Source: Candidatus Dependentiae bacterium (GTDB taxonomy: Bacteria; Babelota; Babeliae; Babelales; UBA12411). Taken from it: a stretch of DNA of 64,000 nucleotides. The stretch spans positions 1 through 64,000 of the forward strand of contig DOJW01000001.1 of assembly GCA_003511165.1 (NCBI GenBank), written 5' to 3'. Within the stretch, counting starts at the first letter, position 1, and every line of letters begins with the position of its first letter. The translations under genes and the position numbers were made by a program. The notes under the pieces are model-generated. The model made no database searches. It saw nothing but the letters and a program-made list of their open reading frames with translations, and was not told where the DNA came from. Shown in pieces: positions 1 to 8,000 of the stretch.

Positions 1-17
1 TAATTATCGAGTTCGCG

Positions 18-554
18 TTAATTATCTATATATCCTTTTAAAACTTCTATACTTAGTACATCTTCTTTATAAACAATATGAGTGTTTCCATCTCGGGTTA
101 TAAATCCGACATGTTCGATTAAAAATTTATTTATATATGTTGATGCAGCAAAAGCGTTAAGCTTTTCAAAGTCGTTAGTAGAATGGGTATTGGTTATTGA
201 TTCTGTAAAGGAAAGCGCTAAATTTTTTAATTCTTGTAGAGTGGTAATATTATTTTGTGTTTCACATATTTCTTTGTTGATTTTGGTACCTCTACGGGTT
301 CCTTTTGGCATATGTAAAATTGATATAGCATCTACAAGTAATTCAAAAAGGTAACGAGTGCTATTTACATAAAATTGAGAAAGTGGATCCGCGTTTAGAG
401 GCACATCTAATAATCCTCTAATTATTACTTCTTTTGTACCGTTGTCTTTAGTTAATGCAGACAATTCAATACCTGTATCATTGAATCTAATAGTTATTGC
501 ATTTAAATTGCTAAAAAAAATTGTAAAAAGTGATAAAAATAATAGTTTTTTCAT
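18..554 (-). CDS. hypothetical exported protein (178 aa)
   Basis: The product is not recognised. Residues 1-19 form a classical signal peptide (MKK, a hydrophobic core of L/F/I, then small residues ending in NLNA), so the protein is probably exported to the periplasm or beyond. The mature part is soluble, of mixed charge, with no membrane segment and no cysteine cluster. The gene ends 18 nt from the window edge, so its downstream neighbour is unseen. It stands alone; the next gene upstream on the same strand begins beyond 800. Confidence 0.7.
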   Translation of the reverse strand: MKKLLFLSLFTIFFSNLNAITIRFNDTGIELSALTKDNGTKEVIIRGLLDVPLNADPLSQFYVNSTRYLFELLVDAISILHMPKGTRRGTKINKEICETQNNITTLQELKNLALSFTESITNTHSTNDFEKLNAFAASTYINKFLIEHVGFITRDGNTHIVYKEDVLSIEVLKGYIDN

Positions 555-830
555 GATTGATCTTTCTTTTTGTTTGGATTTTAAATTTTGCGTTGATGTT
601 TATCTTAAACATATTTTAAACATTTATTTACAAATTGCAACCGGTTCATTTGCTAAAAAGTGGGGTTTTTAGTAGTTTTTTAAAAATTATTATTTTTTAT
701 AAAAATGAAAATACTTGTTTTTTTTGAATTAGATAATAAGATGGTCTGTAAGCTAGAGAGGAGTGTAGTAATGAAGATATCTAAAAGTCTTCAAATCCTT
801 TGCTCACGACTTGGTTTCAGATAAAAATTC

Positions 831-1478
831 TTAAAATTGTTTTCTTACAAATTTCAAAAATTCTGTTATTTTATCGTTCCAACTTTCGCCTGTTCTTGCA
901 TTGTTTTCGCTTTGTTTATTCGAATATTCTTTGGAAATACAGCATCTTTTTAGTGCTTTAAATTTTGCTTTGTAACATGCAAATATTTTATGATTACTTG
1001 TTAAGATTACATTTTCTTGATTTATTTGGTTTGCGGAACGTGTCCAGTTGAAAGATCCAGTCCAAGTCCAGTTTTGATTGGAGTTTCTTTCGAGTTCAAA
1101 AACTGCAAATTTATTGTGCATCAGTGGGTTAAAATAACTGTTTTTTTCGCTACTTTTTTGTTTGAAGACGAAAATTTTTATTCCATTTTCTTTGAGTAAT
1201 CCAATTTTGCCATAATTTGATTCGGCGCAAGAAACGTCTGTGATTATTTTGATTTTGACTCCACGCTTTTTCGCTTTGATGAGTGCTTGCGCGATTTGCT
1301 TTTCGGTAAGCATATAAACTGCTGCTTTTATTTTATAATTTGTTTTGTCGATCATTTCGATTAGTCGATCGCGAATGTTATCTTCTGGTGAGAAGTAAGC
1401 GACAGAGTGTGAATACAAATTTTGTAGTGAAAAAAATAAAAGAAAGAATGGTGAAAAAGTTAACACTTTTTTATTCAT
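831..1478 (-). CDS. exported phospholipase D-like / Nuc-type protein
   Basis: Single-HKD protein of the phospholipase D superfamily, the size of Nuc-type endonucleases (about 200 residues, acting as dimers). Residues 1-23 look like a signal peptide. The HxKx4D motif appears as H121, K123 and E128 (HNKFAVFE), so the usual Asp is Glu. The following TGSFNWT (140-146) and NQENVIL match the GSFN(F/W)T and ENA segments of Nuc. These proteins cleave phosphodiester bonds in DNA, RNA or phospholipids; the substrate cannot be told here. The Asp-to-Glu change may alter activity. Confidence 0.8.
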   Translation of the reverse strand: MNKKVLTFSPFFLLFFSLQNLYSHSVAYFSPEDNIRDRLIEMIDKTNYKIKAAVYMLTEKQIAQALIKAKKRGVKIKIITDVSCAESNYGKIGLLKENGIKIFVFKQKSSEKNSYFNPLMHNKFAVFELERNSNQNWTWTGSFNWTRSANQINQENVILTSNHKIFACYKAKFKALKRCCISKEYSNKQSENNARTGESWNDKITEFLKFVRKQF

Positions 1479-1629
1479 TAATTAGTCTCCGCTTTTTGGT
1501 AAAATTTTTACTTTGTTTAAAAATTTCTATTAATATTGTATAAATGAATGCGAATTTTTCTAATAAATTATTTGAAAAGATTTAATTCATGCGAAGTAGA
1601 GAGTATTTGAGGAAAGAGGAGATAGGTTA

Positions 1630-2277
1630 ATGAAAAATCAGTTTTTGTTTGTTTTGTTATCAATATTATTTTTTTTATCTGTAAGAGGTGTTTGTGCCAA
1701 GGATACACTTAATCAGGCGCAAGAGCTTCACAAAAATATCGGTAAATCTCTTGTTCAAATTAGGCGCGATAACCCAGCGCTGCAACCTGCGATTTATACA
1801 TTACTAGATCAAGTCGGTCAGCTTTATAAACTTGTTTCGACAACGCATCAAAAAAAGAAAAATTATAAATCTGTGATCAAAGAAGAGAAGCAGCTTGTTT
1901 TGTCTATAAATAATAAAATGGAAGATATGAAGCGACAGATGACAGGTTTGCAGTTTGCGCTCAAATCTGAAAGCAGCAAAGTCGCAGAAAGCAAAAAATA
2001 TCTTGAAAATTTAACGCGTGAAAAGATGGAATTTCAGAAAAAAGCATCAGAAGCGATGCAAAAAGAAAAAGAGTATCAAATCCAGCTTAAGCGTATAAAT
2101 GAAGAAGCGATTGCTGCGGTCAAAAATGAAGAAAATCCAGCTCAACATCCTCAGCAACAGCAAGCAAATTCTGCAAATGTTATTTCACAACAGCAAGAAC
2201 AGGCGCCAAAAGATTTGGCAAAAGCGAGTTTGGAGCACATTGAAAAAATTGGGTTGATGAGAGAAAAGAAAGCGTAA
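1630..2277 (+). CDS. exported coiled-coil protein (215 aa)
   Basis: No family recognised. Residues 1-23 are a signal peptide ending in VCA. About 80-170 is a Lys/Glu-rich heptad-like coiled coil, followed by a Gln/Asn/Ala-rich stretch (about 175-195). The start is supported by an AGGAGA ribosome-binding site (about 1616-1621) eight bases before the ATG. It is likely a periplasmic scaffold or surface fibre, but this is only structural inference. The transcript runs toward repeat copy A. Confidence 0.7.
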   Translation: MKNQFLFVLLSILFFLSVRGVCAKDTLNQAQELHKNIGKSLVQIRRDNPALQPAIYTLLDQVGQLYKLVSTTHQKKKNYKSVIKEEKQLVLSINNKMEDMKRQMTGLQFALKSESSKVAESKKYLENLTREKMEFQKKASEAMQKEKEYQIQLKRINEEAIAAVKNEENPAQHPQQQQANSANVISQQQEQAPKDLAKASLEHIEKIGLMREKKA

Positions 2278-2317
2278 GAGATTTATAATCCCTTATTTAA
2301 ATCCCAATTTTTTTTAA

Positions 2318-2801
2318 TTTATTCTGTTTTAAGTTTGTTTTTCTATTTTCTTTAATCAAATTAGCTCCGCTATGGCCAAGGGTGTTAGGTTTGAACACCC
2401 TTGGATCCCCAAACCAAAGAGAAATCTCTTTGGAATCTCTTACGCCTGAAACTCCTGCTGCCAGCAAGCTGGACAGCAGTTCAAACAGCCAGGCTAATTT
2501 AGAGTCTACAAATTTATAATTTGCATTTTCGAGTTTGTGAGGGTGATACAACCATTTTAAATTGTTATCTAAAAATGGAGTTCAAAAAATCTAAGTGTAA
2601 AAAACTGATTCAGCACTACCTGTTTGAGTCGGAGTACAACGTAGTTGTATCCCGGCGAGTTTAGTGCTGAGGAAATCCAAAAGTGCTCTTTTGGCGCATA
2701 GGAGAGTACAGAGAGGATTTTGCGTATAATCCTCTCTGTCACCTTGCGTGAGCAATCCAGAGATAAAAAAATGAATGAAAGAATCGGAAGAAGTTTGAAA
2801 C
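2318..2801. repeat. structured palindromic element, copy A
   Basis: First of three copies of a ~500-bp symmetric element; borders are approximate. The left arm has a perfect 11-bp hairpin (2376-2386 with 2394-2404), then a second hairpin CCAAAGAG...CTCTTTGG, then a ~55-nt branched hairpin (about 2443-2497). The right arm mirrors this: a branched 59-nt hairpin (2611-2669), CCAAAAGTGCTCTTTTGG, then AGAGAGGATT...AATCCTCTCT. Weaker inverted repeats (2285-2317 and 2826-2857) lie outside. Two short minus-strand reading frames across it are not genes. It fills the gap between a plus gene and the 3' end of the pseudopilin gene. Confidence 0.8.
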
Positions 2802-2857
2802 AAAATAATAGAAAAAATATTTTATAAAAAAAAATAGGGATAACTTTTAAGGGATAA

Positions 2858-3397
2858 TCAATTCCTTATTAACTCCCATCTCCCGACTTTATAAACATAT
2901 TTTCGAAGTAGTGAAACTTGAGAGATCGGTGTGGAAATTGCTGCCATAAACTTTTTATTTTTGGAGGTCAGATAGATCGTTCCACAATTAATTTTGCCAT
3001 CTGGTGCGAATTTTATAACAAAATTTTCATTTTCTTTTGCAAATGTGATTGCAGATGTTATTGGTTTGGTAGGGGAGGATGGTGGACCTTTTGCGTCCGG
3101 GATAAATCCGAAAATAACTTTGTCGTTTAATTTTTCTACAATATTTTTACCATTTTCATCAAATATAAAACAATTTTTTTCAATATTAATTTGCATCTGC
3201 TTTTGCTTGCCAGATGCGATTGCTTTTTGTTGCTGGTAAGTTAGAACTGAAAATAGTTTGGATGTTTCTGCATTTAGCAAAAATTTGTCGAAAAATGAAA
3301 AATTTGCAACGGCAAATGATGCGATTATCAAAAGTAATGAAACTGTTATCAAAATTTCGAGTAATGAAAAACCGTTACTCTTTTTCTGCATAAGCAA
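2858..3397 (-). CDS. type II secretion/type IV pilus pseudopilin
   Basis: Prepilin-like protein. It has a short basic leader, then G9|F10-S-L-L-E14 and a hydrophobic helix to about residue 32, the classic PilD cleavage and N-methylation site with Glu at +5. The C-terminal domain (about 40-179) is a GspH/GspG-sized globular part with no clear family. It overlaps the end of the upstream gspE gene by 23 nt, implying translational coupling. Residue 3 is a second possible Met start. A pseudopilin co-transcribed with its ATPase suggests a type II secretion-like machine. Confidence 0.88.
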   Translation of the reverse strand: MLMQKKSNGFSLLEILITVSLLLIIASFAVANFSFFDKFLLNAETSKLFSVLTYQQQKAIASGKQKQMQINIEKNCFIFDENGKNIVEKLNDKVIFGFIPDAKGPPSSPTKPITSAITFAKENENFVIKFAPDGKINCGTIYLTSKNKKFMAAISTPISQVSLLRKYVYKVGRWELIRN

Positions 3398-5069
3398 CTG
3401 TCAAAACTTCTTCGATCGTTGTTAAGCCATCTTTGATTCTTCGAATACCGTCATCGAGCAATGATTTAAAATCTTCTTTTTCTGCCGCGTGTCTGATTTC
3501 TGCTGCATTTGCTTTTGCAACAATTAATTTTCGAATTTCATCGTTTATCTGCATAACTTCAAAGATTGGAAGACGGCCTCTAAAGCCCGTGTTCAAACAT
3601 TCTTCGCATCCAACATTTTTGTAAAATTTGATTTGTGCTGCAGCTTCTTTTGTTATTCCTAAGCGAGAAAATAGCTCTGCATCGGGGGTGAAGGGTTGTT
3701 TGCATTTGCTACAAAGTTTACGGACTAATCGTTGAGCCATGATGCAGATAACTGTAGATGCGGTTAGGTAAGGCTCTACGCCCATATCTGCTAAACGTGT
3801 AATTGTTGACGGTGCATCGTTTGTGTGGATTGTACTCAAAACTAAATGTCCTGTGAGAGATGCTTGTGTTGCGATTTGAGCTGTTTCTGCATCTCGAATT
3901 TCTCCAATGAGCACAATGTCCGGATCTTGACGCAAAATGGAGCGGAGTGCTGCTGCAAATGTTAATCCTATTTTGTCGATAACTTGTACTTGGTTTACCC
4001 CATTGATTGTGTATTCAACTGGATCTTCAACGGTAATGATGTTTACATTCGGTTGGTTTAATTTGTTCAAAATTGCATACAACGTACTAGTTTTTCCAGA
4101 TCCTGTTGGACCGGTGACAAAGAATATTCCGTTTGGACGCGAAATTAAATCAAGAACTATTTTGAGATCTTCTGGACGCATGCCGAGATTTTCTAGTTTA
4201 AATGCTTCTTTACCCTTATCGAGTAATCTTATTGAAACTCGTTCACCGAAATTGCATGGTAGTATAGAAACACGAAGATCTATCTGTTTGTCGCCAACTT
4301 TTATTTGGATTCGACCGTCTTGTGGTAGGCGCTTTTCTGCGATATTTAAATTCGCCATGATTTTGATACGGGAAACAATGGCAGCTTGGTAACGTTTTGG
4401 TGGAAGAACTTTTTGATACATTTCGCCGTCGATTCGGTATCGAATGCGAACTTCTTTTTCAAATGCTTCGATGTGAATATCGGACGCTTCTTCTTTGACC
4501 GCTTGGAAAAATATATGATTTACAAGTTTTATGATTGGCGCTTCGTTCGCCATTTCCAAAAGATCTTTTTCTTCGAATGTTGCAAGCTCAAACTCTTCAG
4601 CTTCTCCCTCTTTGAGCTCCGCCATCATTTCGCTGCTTGTTTCAAGCGGATAATATTTGTTGATTCCTTCCAAAATTGTTTCGTCAGATGCGACTGCGTA
4701 GCCAGCATTTCCTTTGAGAAGCAGAGAGAGATCGTCGATGGGTTGTAGATCTCGAGGATCGGCTGTGACTATTATTTTTTGGTCATTGTAAATGATTGGA
4801 ATGACGATATGTTGGCGCAAAAATTTTAGAGGTATTTTGCTTAAAATTTCCGTGTTGATCATTTTGTCTGTGATTTTGTCGATGAATGGAACTGACATTT
4901 GGATAGCGAGTGCTTCTGCAAGTTCTTGCTTTGTGACATAACCTTTTTCTAATAAAACTTGACCGGTTATTTTACCAGTTTCTTTTTTGATTTTTTGACA
5001 TTCACGATGTTGTTCTTCAGTGATAATTCCTTTTTGGATAAGTATTTCACTAATTTTTTTTCTTTCCAT
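3375..5069 (-). CDS. gspE: GspE/PilB-type secretion ATPase
   Basis: Hexameric cytoplasmic ATPase that drives pseudopilus or pilus assembly. In order: a GspE N-terminal domain (about 1-145), an N2 domain (about 170-290), Walker A GPTGSGKT at 320-327, a Walker B region DPDIVLIGEIRD at 382-393, a His box around 411-422, and a four-Cys zinc site (C453, C456, C488 or nearby, C491) as in GspE and PilB. The length of 564 residues is normal for the family. An AGGAT ribosome-binding site precedes the ATG. The pseudopilin follows with overlapping frames; a GspF-like partner is at 37473-38696. Confidence 0.93.
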   Translation of the reverse strand: MERKKISEILIQKGIITEEQHRECQKIKKETGKITGQVLLEKGYVTKQELAEALAIQMSVPFIDKITDKMINTEILSKIPLKFLRQHIVIPIIYNDQKIIVTADPRDLQPIDDLSLLLKGNAGYAVASDETILEGINKYYPLETSSEMMAELKEGEAEEFELATFEEKDLLEMANEAPIIKLVNHIFFQAVKEEASDIHIEAFEKEVRIRYRIDGEMYQKVLPPKRYQAAIVSRIKIMANLNIAEKRLPQDGRIQIKVGDKQIDLRVSILPCNFGERVSIRLLDKGKEAFKLENLGMRPEDLKIVLDLISRPNGIFFVTGPTGSGKTSTLYAILNKLNQPNVNIITVEDPVEYTINGVNQVQVIDKIGLTFAAALRSILRQDPDIVLIGEIRDAETAQIATQASLTGHLVLSTIHTNDAPSTITRLADMGVEPYLTASTVICIMAQRLVRKLCSKCKQPFTPDAELFSRLGITKEAAAQIKFYKNVGCEECLNTGFRGRLPIFEVMQINDEIRKLIVAKANAAEIRHAAEKEDFKSLLDDGIRRIKDGLTTIEEVLTVAYAEKE

Positions 5070-5170
5070 TTTTTATCCTGCTTTTTAAATTTAAAAAGTT
5101 TTATGCAAGTATTTTGCACTATTTAAATAGTATAAAGCAACTTTTTAAAGATAGGTTTATAAAAATTGAG

Positions 5171-5360
5171 CAGAAAACCCCAGGCTTTTAAACCTTGGGA
5201 TGAATGCGAGTCTGATAAATTACGATTGTGGTGAGTGAATGAATTATGTTCGTAGTAAGTGAATAAATTACGTTCGTGGTGAGCGAAGTCGAATCCATAC
5301 GAACGAACTCTAAAGATTCAAGCGCCTGCGATGCCGACTTTTTAAGTCGGGGGATTCATT
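5171..5360. repeat. ~190-bp miniature palindromic element with a 24-nt triplication
   Basis: The ends are imperfect inverted repeats: a CCCCAGGCTTTTAAACCTTGGG-like hairpin on the left (about 5178-5200) and CCGACTTTTTAAGTCGGGGG on the right (about 5334-5353). Inside, a 24-nt unit (AATTACGTTCGTGGTGAGTG plus four bases) occurs three times head to tail at 5218-5241, 5242-5265 and 5266-5289, with a few substitutions, followed by a palindrome (GTTCGTGG...ATACGAAC). There is no gene. It may be a relic or non-autonomous insertion; terminal hairpins recall IS200/IS605 ends but no family can be fixed. Confidence 0.6.
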
Positions 5361-5382
5361 AAAATCTATTAAATAAAAAAAG

Positions 5383-5413
5383 AAAAAGGCTGGTGAATTT
5401 CACCAGCCTTTTT
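5383..5413 (-). terminator. rho-independent terminator after the RRM gene
   Basis: Perfect stem GGCTGGTG/CACCAGCC (5388-5408) with a tiny loop, A-tract on one side and T-tract on the other, so it can stop transcripts in both directions. It lies 35 nt beyond the stop of the RRM protein gene. Confidence 0.9.
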
Positions 5414-5447
5414 CTTTAATTTGAATCTAAGTAATTTTTTAGATTAA

Positions 5448-5771
5448 TTAGTTCCAGTTTGAACTGCGAGGTCTTCTGTTAAAACCGCCGCCGTTTCCAC
5501 CAGATCTAGGAGGTCTTGAGCCGCCTTCTGGTTTTGGTTTAGCTTCGTTCACGTTAAGCGTTCTGCCTAAAAGATCTGTCCCGTTTAACGAGTTGATTGC
5601 ATTTTGTGCTTCAGAAGCATTTGGCATTTCAACAAAACCAAATCCTCTTGATTGTCCGCTGAACTTATCTTTAATAACTACTGCAGATGCAACTTCACCA
5701 AATGGTTCGAATGCAGCTCTAAGTTCATTTTCTGATACTCTTCGGGACAAATTTCCAACGAAAATATTCAT
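5448..5771 (-). CDS. RRM-domain RNA-binding protein
   Basis: Small single-RRM protein of the bacterial Rbp/glycine-rich type. RNP2 is IFVGNL at residues 3-8 and RNP1 is RGFGFVEM at 42-49; the RRM spans about 1-80. A short Gly/Arg/Asn-rich tail (80-107) is typical of the class. Such proteins bind single-stranded RNA and often act in cold response or mRNA handling. It is monocistronic, with its own terminator and a long upstream gap that probably holds the promoter and a 5' leader. Confidence 0.92.
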   Translation of the reverse strand: MNIFVGNLSRRVSENELRAAFEPFGEVASAVVIKDKFSGQSRGFGFVEMPNASEAQNAINSLNGTDLLGRTLNVNEAKPKPEGGSRPPRSGGNGGGFNRRPRSSNWN

Positions 5772-6178
5772 TATTTCCTCATAACGATTAAAAAAAGACC
5801 GAAAATTCGCCTAACGATCGAAACTAAAGAATAATCTTTTTATTTTATCTGTAAGTGCGAAAAACAATTCAAATAAACTTTCGGTCAAACAACTCATTAA
5901 AGATATCAGATTTTAAATTAATGCAAAATTTATTTGTAAAAATGATGTTTTTGGGCAAAAAGCTTTGTTTTGAGACTATTTTGAAGAAATGGGGGGATTT
6001 TAATTGTTGCCAAATTGGTAGTGTTTGGTGAAGAATAAAAAAGGCTCCATAAATTAGGAGTCTTTTTATTAACTATAATATTTATAAAAAAGCAGAGAAA
6101 ATAGAAATTTTGATAAAAGGATCATTTTTGGTGAAATTGTTATGTTTATACTGAAAAAATGCGAAAATTGTGAAAATT
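5772..6178. other. gene-free stretch between RRM gene and tRNA-Ser
   Basis: No credible reading frame on either strand. It should hold the upstream region of the RRM gene (5772 to about 5950) and contains the tRNA terminator described separately. No repeat was seen. Confidence 0.6.
6043..6066 (-). terminator. terminator downstream of tRNA-Ser(CGA)
   Basis: GGCTCC (6043-6048) pairs with GGAGTC (6057-6062, one G-U pair). A-rich and T-rich flanks give a U-tract on the minus strand, about 110 nt after the tRNA. Confidence 0.7.
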
Positions 6179-6271
6179 TGGTGGAGAGAGTGGGATTCGA
6201 ACCCACGATTCCAGATTTCCCAGAATAACCGCTTTCGAGGCGGTCGCTTTCGACCACTCAGCCATCTCTCC
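6179..6271 (-). tRNA. tRNA-Ser(CGA)
   Basis: Class II tRNA of 93 nt including encoded CCA. It shows the acceptor GGAGAGA/TCTCTCC, a D arm with GTGGTCGA, anticodon loop CTCGAAA giving anticodon CGA, a long variable arm, and the T arm GTTCGAAT. The discriminator base reads as A, as in the other two serine tRNAs here, whereas bacterial serine tRNAs usually carry G73. Confidence 0.95.
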
Positions 6272-6509
6272 AAAAAACGTCTAAAGAAATTGAGATTTTT
6301 GCAAATTTAATATTTAATAATTAAATGAAATTTTGCAATCAAAGAAACCATTTTATTACAGCTTTGTTTTTTAGTAAATTTAAAAAAAATAACTTTTTTG
6401 TAAAAAATTTTAATTTATTGAATTTAAGAGCGTAAAAGAGTACCATTCGAAATTGTCGATATTGATTGATAAAAAGTTTAAGTTTAAAAGATTTTTTTAG
6501 GAGTAAATT

Positions 6510-8000
6510 ATGATTGGTAATATGCAAGCAGTTATTCTTGCCGCAGGCAAATCAAAGCGGTTTAATACTGGTAAAACTAAGCAACTTGCGACAATTTGTG
6601 GTCAACCTATGATTTTTTACCCTATCAAAGCTCTCGAAAAATTAGAAATTCCTATCACTGTTATTGTCGGAAAAGATTCTCAAGAGTTAACAAGCGCTAT
6701 CAAAAGTGCAAATTTCAAAAATATTTCATTTGCAATTCAAGAAGAACAACTCGGAACAGCACACGCGGTACTTTGCTCAAAAAACAGTTGGAGCAAAGAA
6801 AATATATTAATTATCAATGGTGATATGCCTCTTATAACCTCAGATTTGCTCGAATCTTTGTATCGAAAACATTCGGAAGAAAATTTAACATTATCATTTT
6901 TTACAAGCTATGTGCTTGACCCTCGTGGCTATGGTCGAATAATCGATCATGAAGGCCGCATTACCGTTATAGAAGAAAAAGAATGTACCGAAGAAAATTA
7001 CAATGTAAATTGCATCAACGCCGGTGTATATCTTGTAAAAAAAGATTTTTTAGAAGAATGTTTAAGCAAGATCAGCAGCAGTAAAACAACTGGTGAATTT
7101 TATCTTCCAGATATTATTAGACTAGCAAGTGAGCAAAAATTACCTCTCAAAAAAATTTCCGTACCATATGATAATGTACGCGGTGTAAATACTCTCAAAG
7201 ATTTGTGGATGGTAGAACAAATTAAACGTTCAGAACTTATAGATTATTGGATGTCTCAAGGTGTTCGTTTTGAACTTGCACAAAATATTCATATTGATAT
7301 TGATGTTGAAATCGGCCGCGGTTCGTTTATAGGAACCGGCGTTCATCTTCTTGCGGGTACAAAAGTCGGAGCTAATTGTTTTATCGGCGCTTTTTCTATC
7401 ATTGAAGGTACAACAATTGATAATGACTCCACTATTCATTCACATTCAGTAATTCAAGATTCTAAAATTGGTAAAAATGCGCATGTTGGTCCTTTTGCAA
7501 GATTGCGCAATAATGTTGTGCTGCATGATAATGTAACTATCGGAAATTTTGTTGAAGTTAAAAAGAGTGAAATTGGTGAAAATACAAAAGCTAAGCACCT
7601 TTCATATCTTGGTGATGCAACGCTCGGTAGCAATGTAAATATTGGAGCTGGAACTATCACATGCAATCATGACGGCGTAAATAAACATCAAACTATTGTT
7701 GAAAATGATGCGTATATTGGAAGTAATAATACATTAATCGCGCCGGTTGTTGTTGGAAGCGGTTCTTATACAGCTGCAGGGTCGACAATAAATCAAAATG
7801 TTCCGGCTGGAGATCTTGCGATTGCACGTTCAATACAAGTAAACAAAGCTGGATATGCTCAAAGATTAAGACAAACTAAAAGAGATAAAAAAGATAAAGC
7901 AGCTTTAAGTTCAGATGAAAAAAAAGATGAAAATAACTTTTTGAAAAATTGTTTTATAGGTGCAATGAAGGTGAAGGATATCTCTGAAGATCAACTATGA
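6510..8000 (+). CDS. glmU: bifunctional UDP-GlcNAc pyrophosphorylase/glucosamine-1-P acetyltransferase
   Basis: Makes UDP-N-acetylglucosamine for peptidoglycan: acetylates glucosamine-1-phosphate, then transfers UMP. The N-terminal Rossmann domain has LAAGKSKRF (10-18), QLGTAHA (80-86) and NGDMPL. The C-terminal left-handed beta-helix (about 255-450) has the catalytic-type His363 in AKHLSYLGDA and the NIGAGTITCN segment. A Lys/Asp-rich extension (about 455-496) makes it some 40 residues longer than E. coli GlmU. AGGAG six bases before 6510 supports this ATG. The stop overlaps the next start by 4 nt. Confidence 0.96.
   Translation: MIGNMQAVILAAGKSKRFNTGKTKQLATICGQPMIFYPIKALEKLEIPITVIVGKDSQELTSAIKSANFKNISFAIQEEQLGTAHAVLCSKNSWSKENILIINGDMPLITSDLLESLYRKHSEENLTLSFFTSYVLDPRGYGRIIDHEGRITVIEEKECTEENYNVNCINAGVYLVKKDFLEECLSKISSSKTTGEFYLPDIIRLASEQKLPLKKISVPYDNVRGVNTLKDLWMVEQIKRSELIDYWMSQGVRFELAQNIHIDIDVEIGRGSFIGTGVHLLAGTKVGANCFIGAFSIIEGTTIDNDSTIHSHSVIQDSKIGKNAHVGPFARLRNNVVLHDNVTIGNFVEVKKSEIGENTKAKHLSYLGDATLGSNVNIGAGTITCNHDGVNKHQTIVENDAYIGSNNTLIAPVVVGSGSYTAAGSTINQNVPAGDLAIARSIQVNKAGYAQRLRQTKRDKKDKAALSSDEKKDENNFLKNCFIGAMKVKDISEDQL

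Noticed and set aside
2297..2803. Two minus-strand reading frames in repeat copy A (84 and 70 codons)
   Set aside because: They run through hairpins, are not conserved in copies B and C, and have no start signals.
3937..4392. 151-codon plus-strand frame inside gspE
   Set aside because: Antisense of a conserved ATPase domain with family motifs in the minus frame.
5218..5289. CRISPR array
   Set aside because: The 24-nt units are directly adjacent with no spacers, and no cas genes are present.
6339..6527. 62-codon minus-strand frame upstream of glmU
   Set aside because: AT-rich chance frame of Phe/Leu/Lys; overlaps the glmU start and ribosome-binding site.
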